Shown: positions 13,901 to 25,900 of the stretch, piece after piece
Layout: each line of letters starts with the position of its first letter
Numbering within the stretch: position 1 is the stretch's first letter
NCBI RefSeq assembly: GCF_022682495.2
Contig: NC_071391.1
Location: forward strand, 14,049,680 to 14,113,679
Length of the DNA: 64,000 bases
Direction: 5' to 3'
Source: Desmodus rotundus
Taxonomy: Eukaryota; Chordata; Mammalia; Chiroptera; Phyllostomidae
Position numbers and translations under genes: made by a program
Notes under the pieces: generated by a model
Seen by the model: only the letters and a program-made list of their open reading frames with translations
Told to the model about the DNA's origin: nothing
Database searches by the model: none

Positions 13901-16900
13901 CCTGAGGGCCGCTGGGAGGTGCCATCTGGGTGGCGGCGCTGCGGCGGCAAGGGCTCTCCGTGGAGGTGCCTCGGTCCGTGGTGGGGGCAGGGCTGCTCTG
14001 CGGAGGCAGCTCATCGCTCAGGCAGATGTGTTCATGTGCAGGTGTCTGCTCCCCTGGAGAGCGGGCAGGTGAGCGCTGCAGGCAGGTCCCCCACCACTGC
14101 TCCCCAGGCCACTGCTCCCTCCACTCAGCCACAGGCCCATGGCGGTGGATATGAAGCCCCCTCACTCTTGCTGCAGCTCACCTGAGGTGGGCCTACTCAC
14201 AAGCTGGAGGCTACTGGGCTGCTCTCTGCAGTGGGGCCAGGGCCGGGGCCGGGCGGGTGGGAGTCTGGAAAGGGTGCTGACTTACCTGTCTTTAGGGGTG
14301 AGGATGATCGAGACACCCGGTCCTGCCAACTGTGCTTCTTGCCCAGAGAATTATTGTTCAGCGTGTCCTGTGCAGAGAACAAAAGGCCCTTGTGACAGAA
14401 GTGGTCAACAGTGCCCGGCACAGGGAGGCCCTGGCCCTGCCCCCATCAGGCCGTCCTTAGGACATTTGCTGCACCCCCACCCCCAGCTCTTGTCCAGGGC
14501 CTCACCCGGGACCCCCTCTGCAGCAGGCAGGAAGGGTGGCAGGTCCCAGCCCTCCCAGCCAGGCCTCCTGGCTCTAGCCATCCCTTCCTCCTGGCTCAGG
14601 GAAGCTGGCCAAGCCTTAGGGACATGTGGTCCCATCAGCTACCACAAAGGTGGCGATGGCCAGTGTGTGTCGTGGTGTGAGGGGAAGGAGGTGGGGAGAG
14701 AAGCAGGGGCCATCTGGGGATGGAACCGGACCCCCAGACCCAGGCGCTGAGGGTGACATGAAGACTATCCCTTCTAGCCCAAGTCCCCTGAAGCTCAGGA
14801 AGCTTCAGGGAAGGGGCAGGGACAGTCTGCAAAACTAGAAAAAGCACAGGAAGGGTCTCCCAGCAGCTGGCCTGGGGACTGGGATGAATCATCCAAATGA
14901 TGAATCCATAGACCATTCTGTCACGCCCAGGGAGTACATGACTGAGGAATGACAGATGTAGTTGTCAGAGGCCCTTCTTGCTGGACCCCCTGGACTGCCC
15001 CTGCCACATCCTCAGCCCCCTGGGACCCTCTCCACAGTGCCTGCATACAAGGCTCCCTACACACAGCTTGGGCCCCCTTCCCTGGGAACACCCTCAGGGG
15101 CCCTCACATTCATGAATTTGGCTGCCAAAATCTACCCCTGAGGATCCTGGGAAAGGAACTAATCCCTTCCCTGCGGCCCTTGCACCCTCCACCAACAGCC
15201 CCGCCTCCCTGGGCCCCTCTGCACCTCTCCTGACTGGGTTTGGAAGACAAAGGGCCACAGCCAGTCTCCCCCACCCTATTCAACCCTCCTTGGCATCCAG
15301 CCACCCAGCGAGGGGGCCCCAGGCCCCCAACTCAGCCAAGCAGCTCCACCTCCCATTTCTCTTGCCTGCCTTCTGGAAATTCCCAGCTGCCCACATTACA
15401 AATCGGCTGCTGCCGCTGAGCTCCCCATCCCCAACTTTTCACAATTTCCCAGGCCTCCCACCACACCGACCCCTTCAGATGAAGCCCTTTCTCCAGGCCG
15501 GGCTTGTTGTTCACCTTACCAGGAGCCCTATACCCTAAAAAGGAAACCCTGCCACAGCTGGAGGGTCCCAAGCTCCAAACCCTTGCAACCTCTAAAAGCC
15601 TTGTTCTCTCAACGCCCCACTTCTCTCTTTGCGCAGATCCCTCCACTGTCCCTCTGGGCCCCTCCCCTTACGACCGATCCTACCCGCCTCCCAGACCACC
15701 TCCCCAGGGACCTTCGCCTTGGGAAGCCTCGGGCGGGCGGTCTCCGCAGGCCGGCGACTTCTCTCCGCGCCAGACCCGCAAGTTCGCCCACAGCATCCTG
15801 CGCTGTCACCTCCCGGGCCCAGACCCAGGGCGCCACCCCTTCAGCCCCGCCTCACACCGCTCGTGCCTTACCTGAGACCGCGGCACCTGCGGGAAGAGGT
15901 TAAGCGTGGTGGGCCGCTTGGGCCTGTACGTGTCCCCGCCGCCCAGGCCCTGGCCGTGGAGCGCAGGCTCCTGACGAGCCTCGGCCTCTGGCGGTCCCGC
16001 TCCCGGACGCCGCGCCGCCCGCTCCTCCTCGTCCTCCTCCTCGTCGTCCTCAGCGCCGGGAGTGTCCCCCGCCGCGTCGATTAGGTCCATCTGCAGCATC
16101 TCAGCCTGCAGCCGACTCCCAGCGCAGCCACCGCCCCCAGCCAGGAGCCCGGCACGCGGGGGCTGCGGGGCGCGGACGCCAGGGAGTCAGGGGGCGGGGC
16201 CGTGCCGAGGCCGGGGCGGGACCAAGGCCGCAGCGCAACGCCCCCAGCCCAGGCGAATCCATTCCGCAGCCGCAAAGAGGGGGGGAGAGATAAGCCGGAC
16301 AGGGGCTGTCCCCCGTGAGAATAGGCAAGGCTGCCCTCACCACTCCAGTCAGCGCCTCGGGCAGTCCACACTTCTTCCCTCCTCACGGTTCCCCGCTTCC
16401 TGACTCTGCACCCTCCCGTTCCCTTGGCAACGGCTTGAACAGTCCACACCTCTCCCATCCTTACGGTCCTCGGCTTTCTGACTCTGTGCACCTCCCGTTT
16501 CCTTGGCAACGGCCGGTGACCTCACCGGGGTTGTAAGTAGAGCCCAGAGTGAGGTCACTGCTGTTGCCATGGGGACGGAGGGTCGCCAAGGTGTTCGCGC
16601 CCCACAGGGGATGGGGTGGGGTTGGTATTTGAAAAGGGCAGTGAGGGAAGTTGGGAAAACAGGCAGTGCAGGCGAGGGATTGCAGGTGGGCAGCAGCGCG
16701 GGCAGGAGGACCTGAGCTCGGGCTGGAAGAGGGATGCTGAAGAAGAGGGGCAAGTGGGGCACTTGCATAGGCAGTGGCATCCCCCACTCTCCTGTCTACA
16801 GGCCTTGGCCCCTCAAACCTGGCCAGCCTAACCTTGAGAGTTCTGAGCCCTGCTCTAGTTCTAGCCTGCCACTGCCTCCCTGGCACCTTGGGGAGATCTC

Positions 16901-19900
16901 CTGACCCCCAAGCTCCCTTGCAAGTTAGCAGAGGTGGGGACTCACTGGCGAGTGTGTGACAGCCCCCTGGAGCTTGCCTAAGGCCCCGCAAGGATATAAC
17001 ACCCCAGGGCCTCAGGGGCCTAGCAGGTGGCAGGACCACCCTCTTCAAGGCTCTGCCTGTGCTTGCTGAGGGAGAGGACAGTAGGGGAAGAAGAACAGGT
17101 GTGTATGACCTTAGAGAAGCTATGTCAGGGCCCTGGATCATTCCCCAAGTCCTGTTTCCATCCCTGCCTAGCCTGGCCAGAGGGTGGAGGGTTGGGGTAC
17201 AAGGAGCTGGAGGGTTATCCTCCCCTCAACTGGTCCTTGGCTGCATCTTGCCTGGCAGAGCTCACAGCATATCTGGGGGCAATAGGAGATCACAACACAG
17301 AGACAGGTGGTGTGCACCCCAGCTCACTCCTTTGCTAACCCCCCTCCTCACACCATGTCTACTTTGGCCAGCCACCCTCCTGAGGGTCGAGAGAAGCTCT
17401 GGGCTCTGCAACCTAGCCCCATGCTTTGGCTTCCATTTCCTGACTCTTCTTTACTCTTCTGAAAAGACACAGGTGACCTCTCTCTGACCCATGCTCCCCA
17501 GATGCTGAGGACCTCCTGGCAGGATTCAGAACTTTCAGGACAAGAGAACGCCATCTGTCCTATGGCAAAGCCATGGGGTCCAAAGCAGCAGCAATGCTGG
17601 GTTAACCCTCCAAAGGGGTCTTTAGGCCTGCGGGCCAGGGAGGGTCTGTGAGGCCCAGTGGCGTGGCTTGGTGCATGGCAGCAGAGGGAGTGCCTCCACT
17701 CTGTGCTCCTGCCCCAGGGCACTGCAGATGCCACCAGACTCCACCCTGCTCTGCCTCAGGCTCTCTGCCAAGGCCACTCCCCAAAGGACTCAGGGTAGTC
17801 CTGAGCCTTCCCTTTGCTAATGCCCTAACTGCTACTGTCCAGGACCTCAAGACCGCCTGCCCTCTCCCTTCCTGTGGGCGGTTGAAGGAGCTGCCTCCTG
17901 CCTTAACTCATGGCAAAAAAAAAAAAAAAAAAAAAGAAAAGAAATTGATTGAGGCCCAAGATGTGCCAAGCGCTGTACTGGGCGTTTCCTGCCCACTACT
18001 TCATTGAAGGAGCGTGCTGTACAGACCCTGAACGCTCCTGTGTGGATTGGGAGGGTGCCCTCAACCCTGTCCCTACCCATCCTGCCACCCACTCGGGCTC
18101 TGGGAGCCCACCCTTACCCGTAAGGACAGGGTGTCTTTGCACTGCAGGCTGATGCCACACTCATCGGTGATCTCTGAGAGGTCTTCATCCTCAAACTCCT
18201 CCAGGCTGATGTCATGGGTGAGCCTGGTGGAGACAGGAAGCTGCAGTTACAACACAGGGGGACTGCTCAGCCCATTGGTGTCTCCCTAATACATCTTCCA
18301 AGAGGCAGCCCCTCAAAGGCAGATCACAGGCCCCAGAGGACGGGACTTGGAGTCTGCCTGTGCCGATGCAAGGGGTAACCAACAAGCAGGGAAAGAGTTT
18401 TGGGCTCATGCCAAAAGGCAGTCCTCCTGGGGTGGCAGTGGAAGGGGAGTCTCTCCGTCACTCCTGCTCATCCCTGTTGTCCTTCCTGTTGCCAAACAAG
18501 AGGCAGTGCCTGGAAGGCCCAGCTGCTCAGAGCCTCAGCTCTGCCAAAGAAAGGCCTCCCAGGGTCAAGGCAGGTGCCAAGGCCAGCTCGCCCATGGAGA
18601 ATGAGGAGAGACTCCACGGGACGCCTGGATCGGGGGGCTCCCTGTCCAATCCCTGCAGCAATAAACCCAGAGCGCTGAGAGGCTGCTCCCCAGCCTCAGA
18701 GGTGTGCTCGTCCCCCCAGCCCAGGAAGCCCCTAGCTGCTTGAGCCACAGAGCAGTGAGGGGAAACCTGGGGTCAGTGCGGGTAGTTTCAGCCCATTCCA
18801 GTACAGACCAGGCCCCCATTCTGTGTTCTTGGTCTCATCTTTCCAGCTACAGAGTCGCCCTGCCCAATATGGACCCTGGACAGGAGGCTGCACAGATGGA
18901 GCCCAGGAAAGCCCTGGATGGGCGCTGGAGGTGCCAGGAACTCAGGAGGCAGACCAGAGCACCTCAGCACCAGAGTGCTACCTGGCTGTATAGGAGCCCT
19001 CTCCCGGCAGGCCAGCCCCGTGCCCTGGCCCCACTGTGGTGCTTGCCCACCCCAGCCCTAGGCTGCACCTGGTTTGGTGTGCATGGGACATTTGGGAGAA
19101 TTCTGTGGGGGAAGCTGGGACAATCCTGAGCCTTTTCCCATATGAGACCAAGAGATTGAGGCTTAGAGCAAGAGAGACCCACAGTCCAAGGTCACCCAGG
19201 AGAGGTGGCGGCCCAGCCCCCAGGGGAGCCTGGCAGGCCCATGCCCTCTGCTCCTACCTCAGTCAGACTCAGAGACCAGGAGCTCCATGGAGCTGGCCCC
19301 CCAAGCTTCCCCCTTCCCCACCAGCCCCCGCACCCCTACCAGCGCTCCCACTGATCCTCCAACCAGCTGTCATTGTCTGGGCTTGAATCCATCTTCAGGA
19401 CCAGCTGCATGGAGAGCCCTGCCCGGCCGGGGGGCTTCGGGGCCCCAGGGCCGCCCGCTCATGCCCACAAGGGTGGGGGGGCCAGGGCTCAGGGCCGGGC
19501 CGGGGCCACAGGCCTCCGCTGCCTGGGCCTGCCTTTCTGCGTCCTGCCTGCTGCAGGAGCCTGGGGAGCTCATTAAAAATACATGGGCTGGGAAATGAGG
19601 CAGCGGCTGCCTGCCGACCCGGGCCCCAGCCCCAGCCCTTCTCGGCCCAGCCCTCAGCTGCAGGCTGCCTCCTCCCCTGGCCCGTTGTGCTGATGCCGCT
19701 GTCACTGCCACCTCCCCGGTGGGATCAGGTTACTGCAATCGATGCTACCAGCTCCACCTGCCCTTCCAATGCCCCTGTTGGGGGCTGGGGTGGCCCCCCC
19801 TCCCTAGCCCAGGCTTGTAAGCAGATAGCAGAAATCTGGGCTCTTTTCCCCCAAAGCCAGCCCTTGATCTACTTTAAAGGGCCAGTGCCACACTCAGGGT

Positions 19901-22900
19901 GCCTGATGACCAGATGGGGGTGGGGGTGGAAGCTCTGGAATTCTCCATGAAAGGATGGCCCACAGCTACCCGCTCAGCCCCACACCTCGTCAGGGAGGCT
20001 TCTTTGGGTCCAGGCCGTGCACAGTCGGGGTTGCGGGGCGGGTCTGGGCTGCCTCCATTGCCCACCTGGTGCAGGACAGAACCTTGGCCCCTTCCTAGGG
20101 CTCCATCCTTCAGCACCCAGGAAGTGTCTGTGGGCACAGGAGGCCCCACAGCCAGGCAAGAGCACCTGGACCCCTGTCGCAGGTCTGGGTGGCCTGGAAG
20201 ACACTGAGCTACCTGTGACAGGCAGAAGCTGGAAGGGCCCTGGAGGGAATGACAGACGGATCTCACCAGGGCAAGGGGGCCAGATAGGCAGCGTGCCCTT
20301 TCGGGCCCTTTCAGACCTGGAGCCTGAGGGTGGGGAAGGTGTGGTGTGGAAGCGGGGTGGACTGGGGAGGACAGCCCAGCCCAGCAGCCAGAGCAGCCCT
20401 GCTCCTGCTCCGTCTGGCCAGCACAGTGTAGCATCTCTGGCCCCGGGACAAGAACTGAGTGGCTGGCACTAAGTGAACGATGAACACACACTGGCTGGCC
20501 AGGCCATCACGGAGAAGGCGCCCCTAGGTCCCGGCCACAGGACCACTGGGCATCTGATCCAGAGGTGCCTTCAGGTGCTCCCTGCTCTGCTGGCGACCCC
20601 AGTGCACATCCACATCTGCCCTCCCTCGCCGCCCAGCCCCGGCCCAGCTCCTGCCTCTGCAGCCCTCCCGGCCGGCCTGCCTGCCCCAGTCTCCTGCACC
20701 GCTCTGCCCCACCGACCACTGTCAGGCAAAGCTGCCTGAAACGCCACCCCTCTGCCCCCTGCTCAGGGGTCCCTACGGGCAGCCAACTGCTTGGCTGGCC
20801 ATCTGGGGTCTCCAGCTGCCCGGTGTCTCTGGTTCCTGCCTCCCCAGGGTCTAACCCAGTGCTTGGGTGGAGCCCGTGGCAGGCTCTCACCTGTGTTTGC
20901 TGGGAGAAGGCTCAGTTAAGCCTGCTCCTCAGAAAGCCCCCTTCCCCGCGCCCTGTGCCAGTGCCCTACAGCCCTCCTGGCCACATCACTGGTCCCTGCC
21001 ATCCTCCTGCCTGTGGTAGGTCGTCATCTGCGCGGGCGCAAGGCGGTGTGGTGGAGCAAACAGGACCGGGGCTCCATCAGACACCCCCACCCAGTACCCA
21101 GCTGGTGGTGGGCACAGGTCCCCTCCCTCCCAGCAGTGGTCTGGACTGCACCCCCTGCGCCTGGAGGTGGGGGGGCAGAGCTGGCGAGGCGTCTCGCACA
21201 TACTAGGTGCTCAGCACGAGCCTGCTAGATGTTTGTCAGCGACAGCGGCAGGGTGCTTCCCAACTGCACCCCCTCAGTATTGCTGACGTTCCCACCTCCT
21301 GGGAGGCAGGTCTGGGGGCACAGGGTCTGCTGTTTCACCCTTTACAGATGAGGGGGCTGCGGTCCCCTGAGCAGTCAGGGAAAGGGCACTGTGCGGGGGC
21401 TCAAAATGCTGCACTTGACCCCAGCTCCTTTTCTTTCTTTCCTTTCTTTCTCAAAAACGAGGCAGGGTGGTGCAACGGTCACCACATCAGGCCTGGAGGC
21501 CAGAGGCCTGAGAGCAAGTCCCGACTCCAGTAGCTCCCTGAGTCCTCAGCACAGCCTCGGCAGGGGTTACTTGCTCCTTTTCCACATGAAACACTACATC
21601 TCAGACAGAGGGTGTCGGAGGTCGTGGGTTCTCCACCTTAAATGGAGGACACCCACACCTGGCCCCCACCTCACAGAGCGGAGTGTCTGTGAACTGCAGA
21701 GTGCTGGGAGGCCTTGACCAAGGATCAGGGGATGGAGCCCCTTTGCAAGCCACCCCTCCGCCGCCCATCCCTACTCCACCCATCCCCTGCCCTGTTCTCC
21801 TGCTTCTCCAGGCACCCGGTCATGCACAAGACCCGTTTTTCTTTATTTGTATTGCTGACACTATTAGGTGTCCCCACCCCCATCCCCCACCCAGCTGGAG
21901 CCCCCGCTGCCCTCAGGCCAGCACAGTGTTAGTACAGGTGCTTTCACTAAACCCTGCCCCTTCTTTCACCCAGTCCCCGCCCCCAGCAGCTGTCAGTCTG
22001 CTCCACCTGCCACGCCTCTGTTTCTATTTTGTTCCGGTTCATTTTGTTCGTTGGATTCCATGACTGAGATACTACGGCATTTGTTTTTCTGTGACTGGCT
22101 TACTTCACTTACCCAGAAGACCCTTTGTGGAAGGAAAGCTAAACAGGCCCTTGGCTCCTCCAGGCTCATGGAAGGCAGCTATGGGCAGGGAGGGGAGGAG
22201 GGAGGAGAGGAAGGGAAGGAAGGACGTTTCCTCCCCATCCCACCATCCACCTTCCCCTGACCCCTGAGCACCAGGAGGTGGCCTGGAGCTGACTCACAGG
22301 ACCCTCTGCAGGTCTCCTTCCCTGGCCTCTAGATCTGGGGACATCAACGCTTCCCGTCTGGGTGGCCACGACCATTGATCAGCCCCGTGGCCCATTCGGG
22401 TGGGACGTTCCCGAGGTCTCATCCACACTACCATCTGGTGGCTGTGTCCTGAGTGTGGTCTCTCGAGACTGCCCTGACTTTTGGAGTCTATCTTCGCATC
22501 CAAGGCCCCCTCTTCATGCATTGACCTGCTCACCCCCTAGTCCAGGGCCCGGTCCTTCCTCCTGGCCCGGCCGGCCCCTCGCTGCGTTCCACACCCTCTC
22601 TGAGCTGAGCTGCCCTATGTGGACAAAAGGCCTTTTGTGTCTGGATGTTGTTTTGTGGCCTTGTCTGCAGTCACACTGCCCCGTTACCCTCCTTCCACCC
22701 ACAGCAGCCCTTGCCCTTTCTAACTTGCTGCTTCAGCCCAGCAGTAGGCTGAGGGGAGCTGCAGGCAAAGTGAGGGTGAGGCGGTAACGTGCTGAGGGCC
22801 TAGCCGAGCAAGGCCAAATCTGAGCCAGGCATTAGGTTGTCCAGAGGCCCCTGTTTTGGTCTTCCTGTGCCTGGCTCTCCCGGAGTGAGGTAAGGATGAC

Positions 22901-25900
22901 AGCTGAGTGAACCTGGGTTCTGGCCACGGTGCCCCACGGGCCCCTCTCTCGACAGAGAGCATGAGTGGTCCAAGGGGTCCAGCCTCTCTCTGCCTTCTGG
23001 GTGGTTCTCAGGACACCCGTGGAGTGGCCGCTCACCTCTGGGCATGTTCCCCATTTCCCTCTGGCTCCCCATAGGCCATTCATTCCCCACAGGGGAACCA
23101 GAACCAACATTTGAAAGGCACATCTGGTCCAGTCACCCCTCGCCAGCTCAGAATCCTTTAATAGCTTCCCCTGGCCCTCAGGGAAAGGGGCCCAAATTCT
23201 ACCTGTGACCCGAAGGCTCAGCAGGGCCTCCTCCTCCCCCCACTCGCCCCAGTCTCTACCTCCCCACTCTCTGGCCCCTACCCCACTGGCTCGCTCAGCA
23301 AAGTGTTCTCTGACTGCCCTCACCAGGCCAGACAACCCTGCTACCGGCCCTCTCGGCCCCCCTGGCTGGGGACACCAGGTCACAGTAATTTTACCTTTGG
23401 GCCTTATGAACCCTGGTGGGCTCCCCTTAGAGGTGGCTGATCCACAGCGTGGGCTCCTGTCTCTCTGGAGGAACCCTGGGTGGGGCCTAACAGGTGCTCA
23501 ATACCTCCTGCTGAACGGGTGGACTGCTGAGGTCCCCAGGTCTTTCTAGATTTGCCCCTTGGAAATGTCCAAGTCCATTCTTCTTCCAACTCAACTTCCC
23601 GTGTGCCCGCCTACATCAGAGTCTGGGGTAGGGTGTGCAGGCCTCTGGGAAGGCGGGGCTGGCTGAAGGCATGCGTCGGGTGAGCCGGGCCCAGCTGCAT
23701 CCTCAGAACCTCCTTTCCACTTGCCCAGCCCCCAACCCTGGGTGGACACAAGTCAGGCTGGGTTCATTCCTCTGGTTTGGACTCCCTTTCCTGACTGTGT
23801 CCCCACAGGGGTCATCTCCAGGGGAAAACTGAACCCAACCCAAGGAACAAAATCCAAGGGACACCCCCTACTGGTGGTTACAGGCGGGTGTGAGCCGTTT
23901 AAACTCCTTGGTGCCACACAAAGCATGCTCTCTGGGACCTGGGGATTTGACTTTTGGGAAACTACCCTGAGAAGGCAATCCCAGAGGTGGGAAGCCTTGT
24001 TCACAGGACTGGATTCCTCACACCAGCAAACCACTGAAAACAACCAAAGAGCCCCGCACCTGGGGCTGGTTAACCGCGGCCACCCAGTGCACGGCCATCA
24101 CGCGGCCCTCCGGATGAGCGCTGTGAAGTCTGCGCACTAACGTGGAAAACGGCAGCTGAGACAGTGAGCAAAAGGCCTGATGTGACCACATGGTTTCACG
24201 TCATGGACCACGCACAGGAAGAAACGCTAGTGTGAACACGGTTGGGGGGTCTTTCCTCTGTGTTTCCTGAGGGCGTCCCACTCATCCTGGCACCGACCCC
24301 CGCCCCTGCTCTCATCTGCGCACAGAGCCCAAGAACCTGCACACCGCAGGCACTGAATAAAAATGCCAGGTAAAGGAAGTCCTGGCTGACTGAGGCACTG
24401 GGAGCTGCGTGGCAGCACCACGTGTATCTCTAGGGCCAGAAGGAGGCAAGGCCCGCAGCCGATGCTCCTGGAGACTTTTTGAATGAATACCAGAGTTGGC
24501 ACTGCAGAATTCGTAAGAACCCCTGGTGGGGATGGTGCAGTGACCCAATTTGTGGAATCCGCTGGGGCCCTAAGCTGTCACTGGCCAGGTCCCAGCAATC
24601 CAGAGAACAACTTTAAGGCTCTGACATCAAAGAACCAGGGTGGAAATCCTGCCTCGGCCCCGTGTGGGCTGTGTGAGGCCAGCCAACACTCTCCCCGCAC
24701 TGAAGCACTGAAGGTCGGTGGGACCTGGACTGGGGTGCTGCCCAGCTCTGGGGGCTGGGGGTGGGGCAGCTCCTCCAGCAGCAACAGCTTTCCTCCCTCC
24801 TCCTCCCACCTAAACATGCTGGTCAGTTGAGGCCCTTCCCTTCACTCAGCTGCCTCCCTGGGTGGCCTGCCTCCCTGGGTGGCCGTGTTCTCTGAGGCAT
24901 CAGTGGCTCTGGCGCTCTCTCTCTCTCCCCCTGTAAGTTGAGACTCCCAGGGTGTTTGCCCAGCCCCATCCTCCAGAGACCCAGACCCAAAACTGACTGC
25001 CTACTTGCACCCTCCAGTTTGGCCCCCAGTGACCACCAACCTCAAATCCAGCAGGTCCAATAATTTCACCTCCCTGCTCTCCAAACCACTCCCATTGGGC
25101 ACCACACCCCAAGGGGCCTGGAGTCCTCCTGGACTCCTGTCTCTCTACTCCTTACCCCAGATCCCTTGCCACCGCTCCACCCTCTACATCTTCCTCACCT
25201 CCTCTCCCATCCTCCCTCACCTGCACAAGGGCCAGTGGTCTCCCTGCCTCCGCGTCTGCTCTCTACGTAGCAGCCTGGGTGACCCTCCCAAGACATCGAT
25301 CGATGCGGTTGCTCCCTGCCTCAACCCTTGCTGTTCCCACCGCTTGTCAGTGGACAGGCCAGGGTTCCGACATGGCCTTTGAATTCTGCGTTCCCCGCTC
25401 TCTCTCATCTTGGGCCCTTCTCCCATGCTGCCCCTCTTCATCATTCCTTCTTTTGGGTGATGCTGACACCCACCAGGCCTGAGCTGAGAGGACCCTTTCC
25501 CAACCCTCTGACCCCCTGGCCCCTGACCTTAGTCATCCATACCTACCAGCCTAGTAAGGCCTTGTCTATCCATCTGCCCCCGCTGCCTGCATGATGGCCC
25601 AGGCCCATGTCTGTGTCTGGAGTGACGCTTTGGGGGAGCCTGGCAAAGGGCAGATATCTGTGGAGTGAAGGAAGGACCAGCCAGTGTGTCCCCTTGAGAT
25701 GAGTAAGGAGGTCCCTGAACCTCTGGGTGGCCTCTCTCTCATCGCTAAGGCAATGTGATGGGGGGGGGGGGGGGGCTAAAAACACCATCGTCCAAGCAGT
25801 GAGGAGGCCAGGATTCTGCCCCAGTGCTGTCACTAACTTGCTGTGCATTCTCAGGGAAGCCACTCAGCTGGTGTTTGCTCCGGGGTAGGAGGGGAGCAGG

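Noticed and set aside
17915..17935. Poly(A) run considered as the tail of a processed pseudogene
   Set aside because: No gene-like sequence precedes it and there is no target duplication.
20565..21206. A 213-codon frame in MAPK8IP1 intron 1
   Set aside because: GC-rich, Pro/Ser-biased sequence without family motifs or conserved start. Its composition explains the openness.
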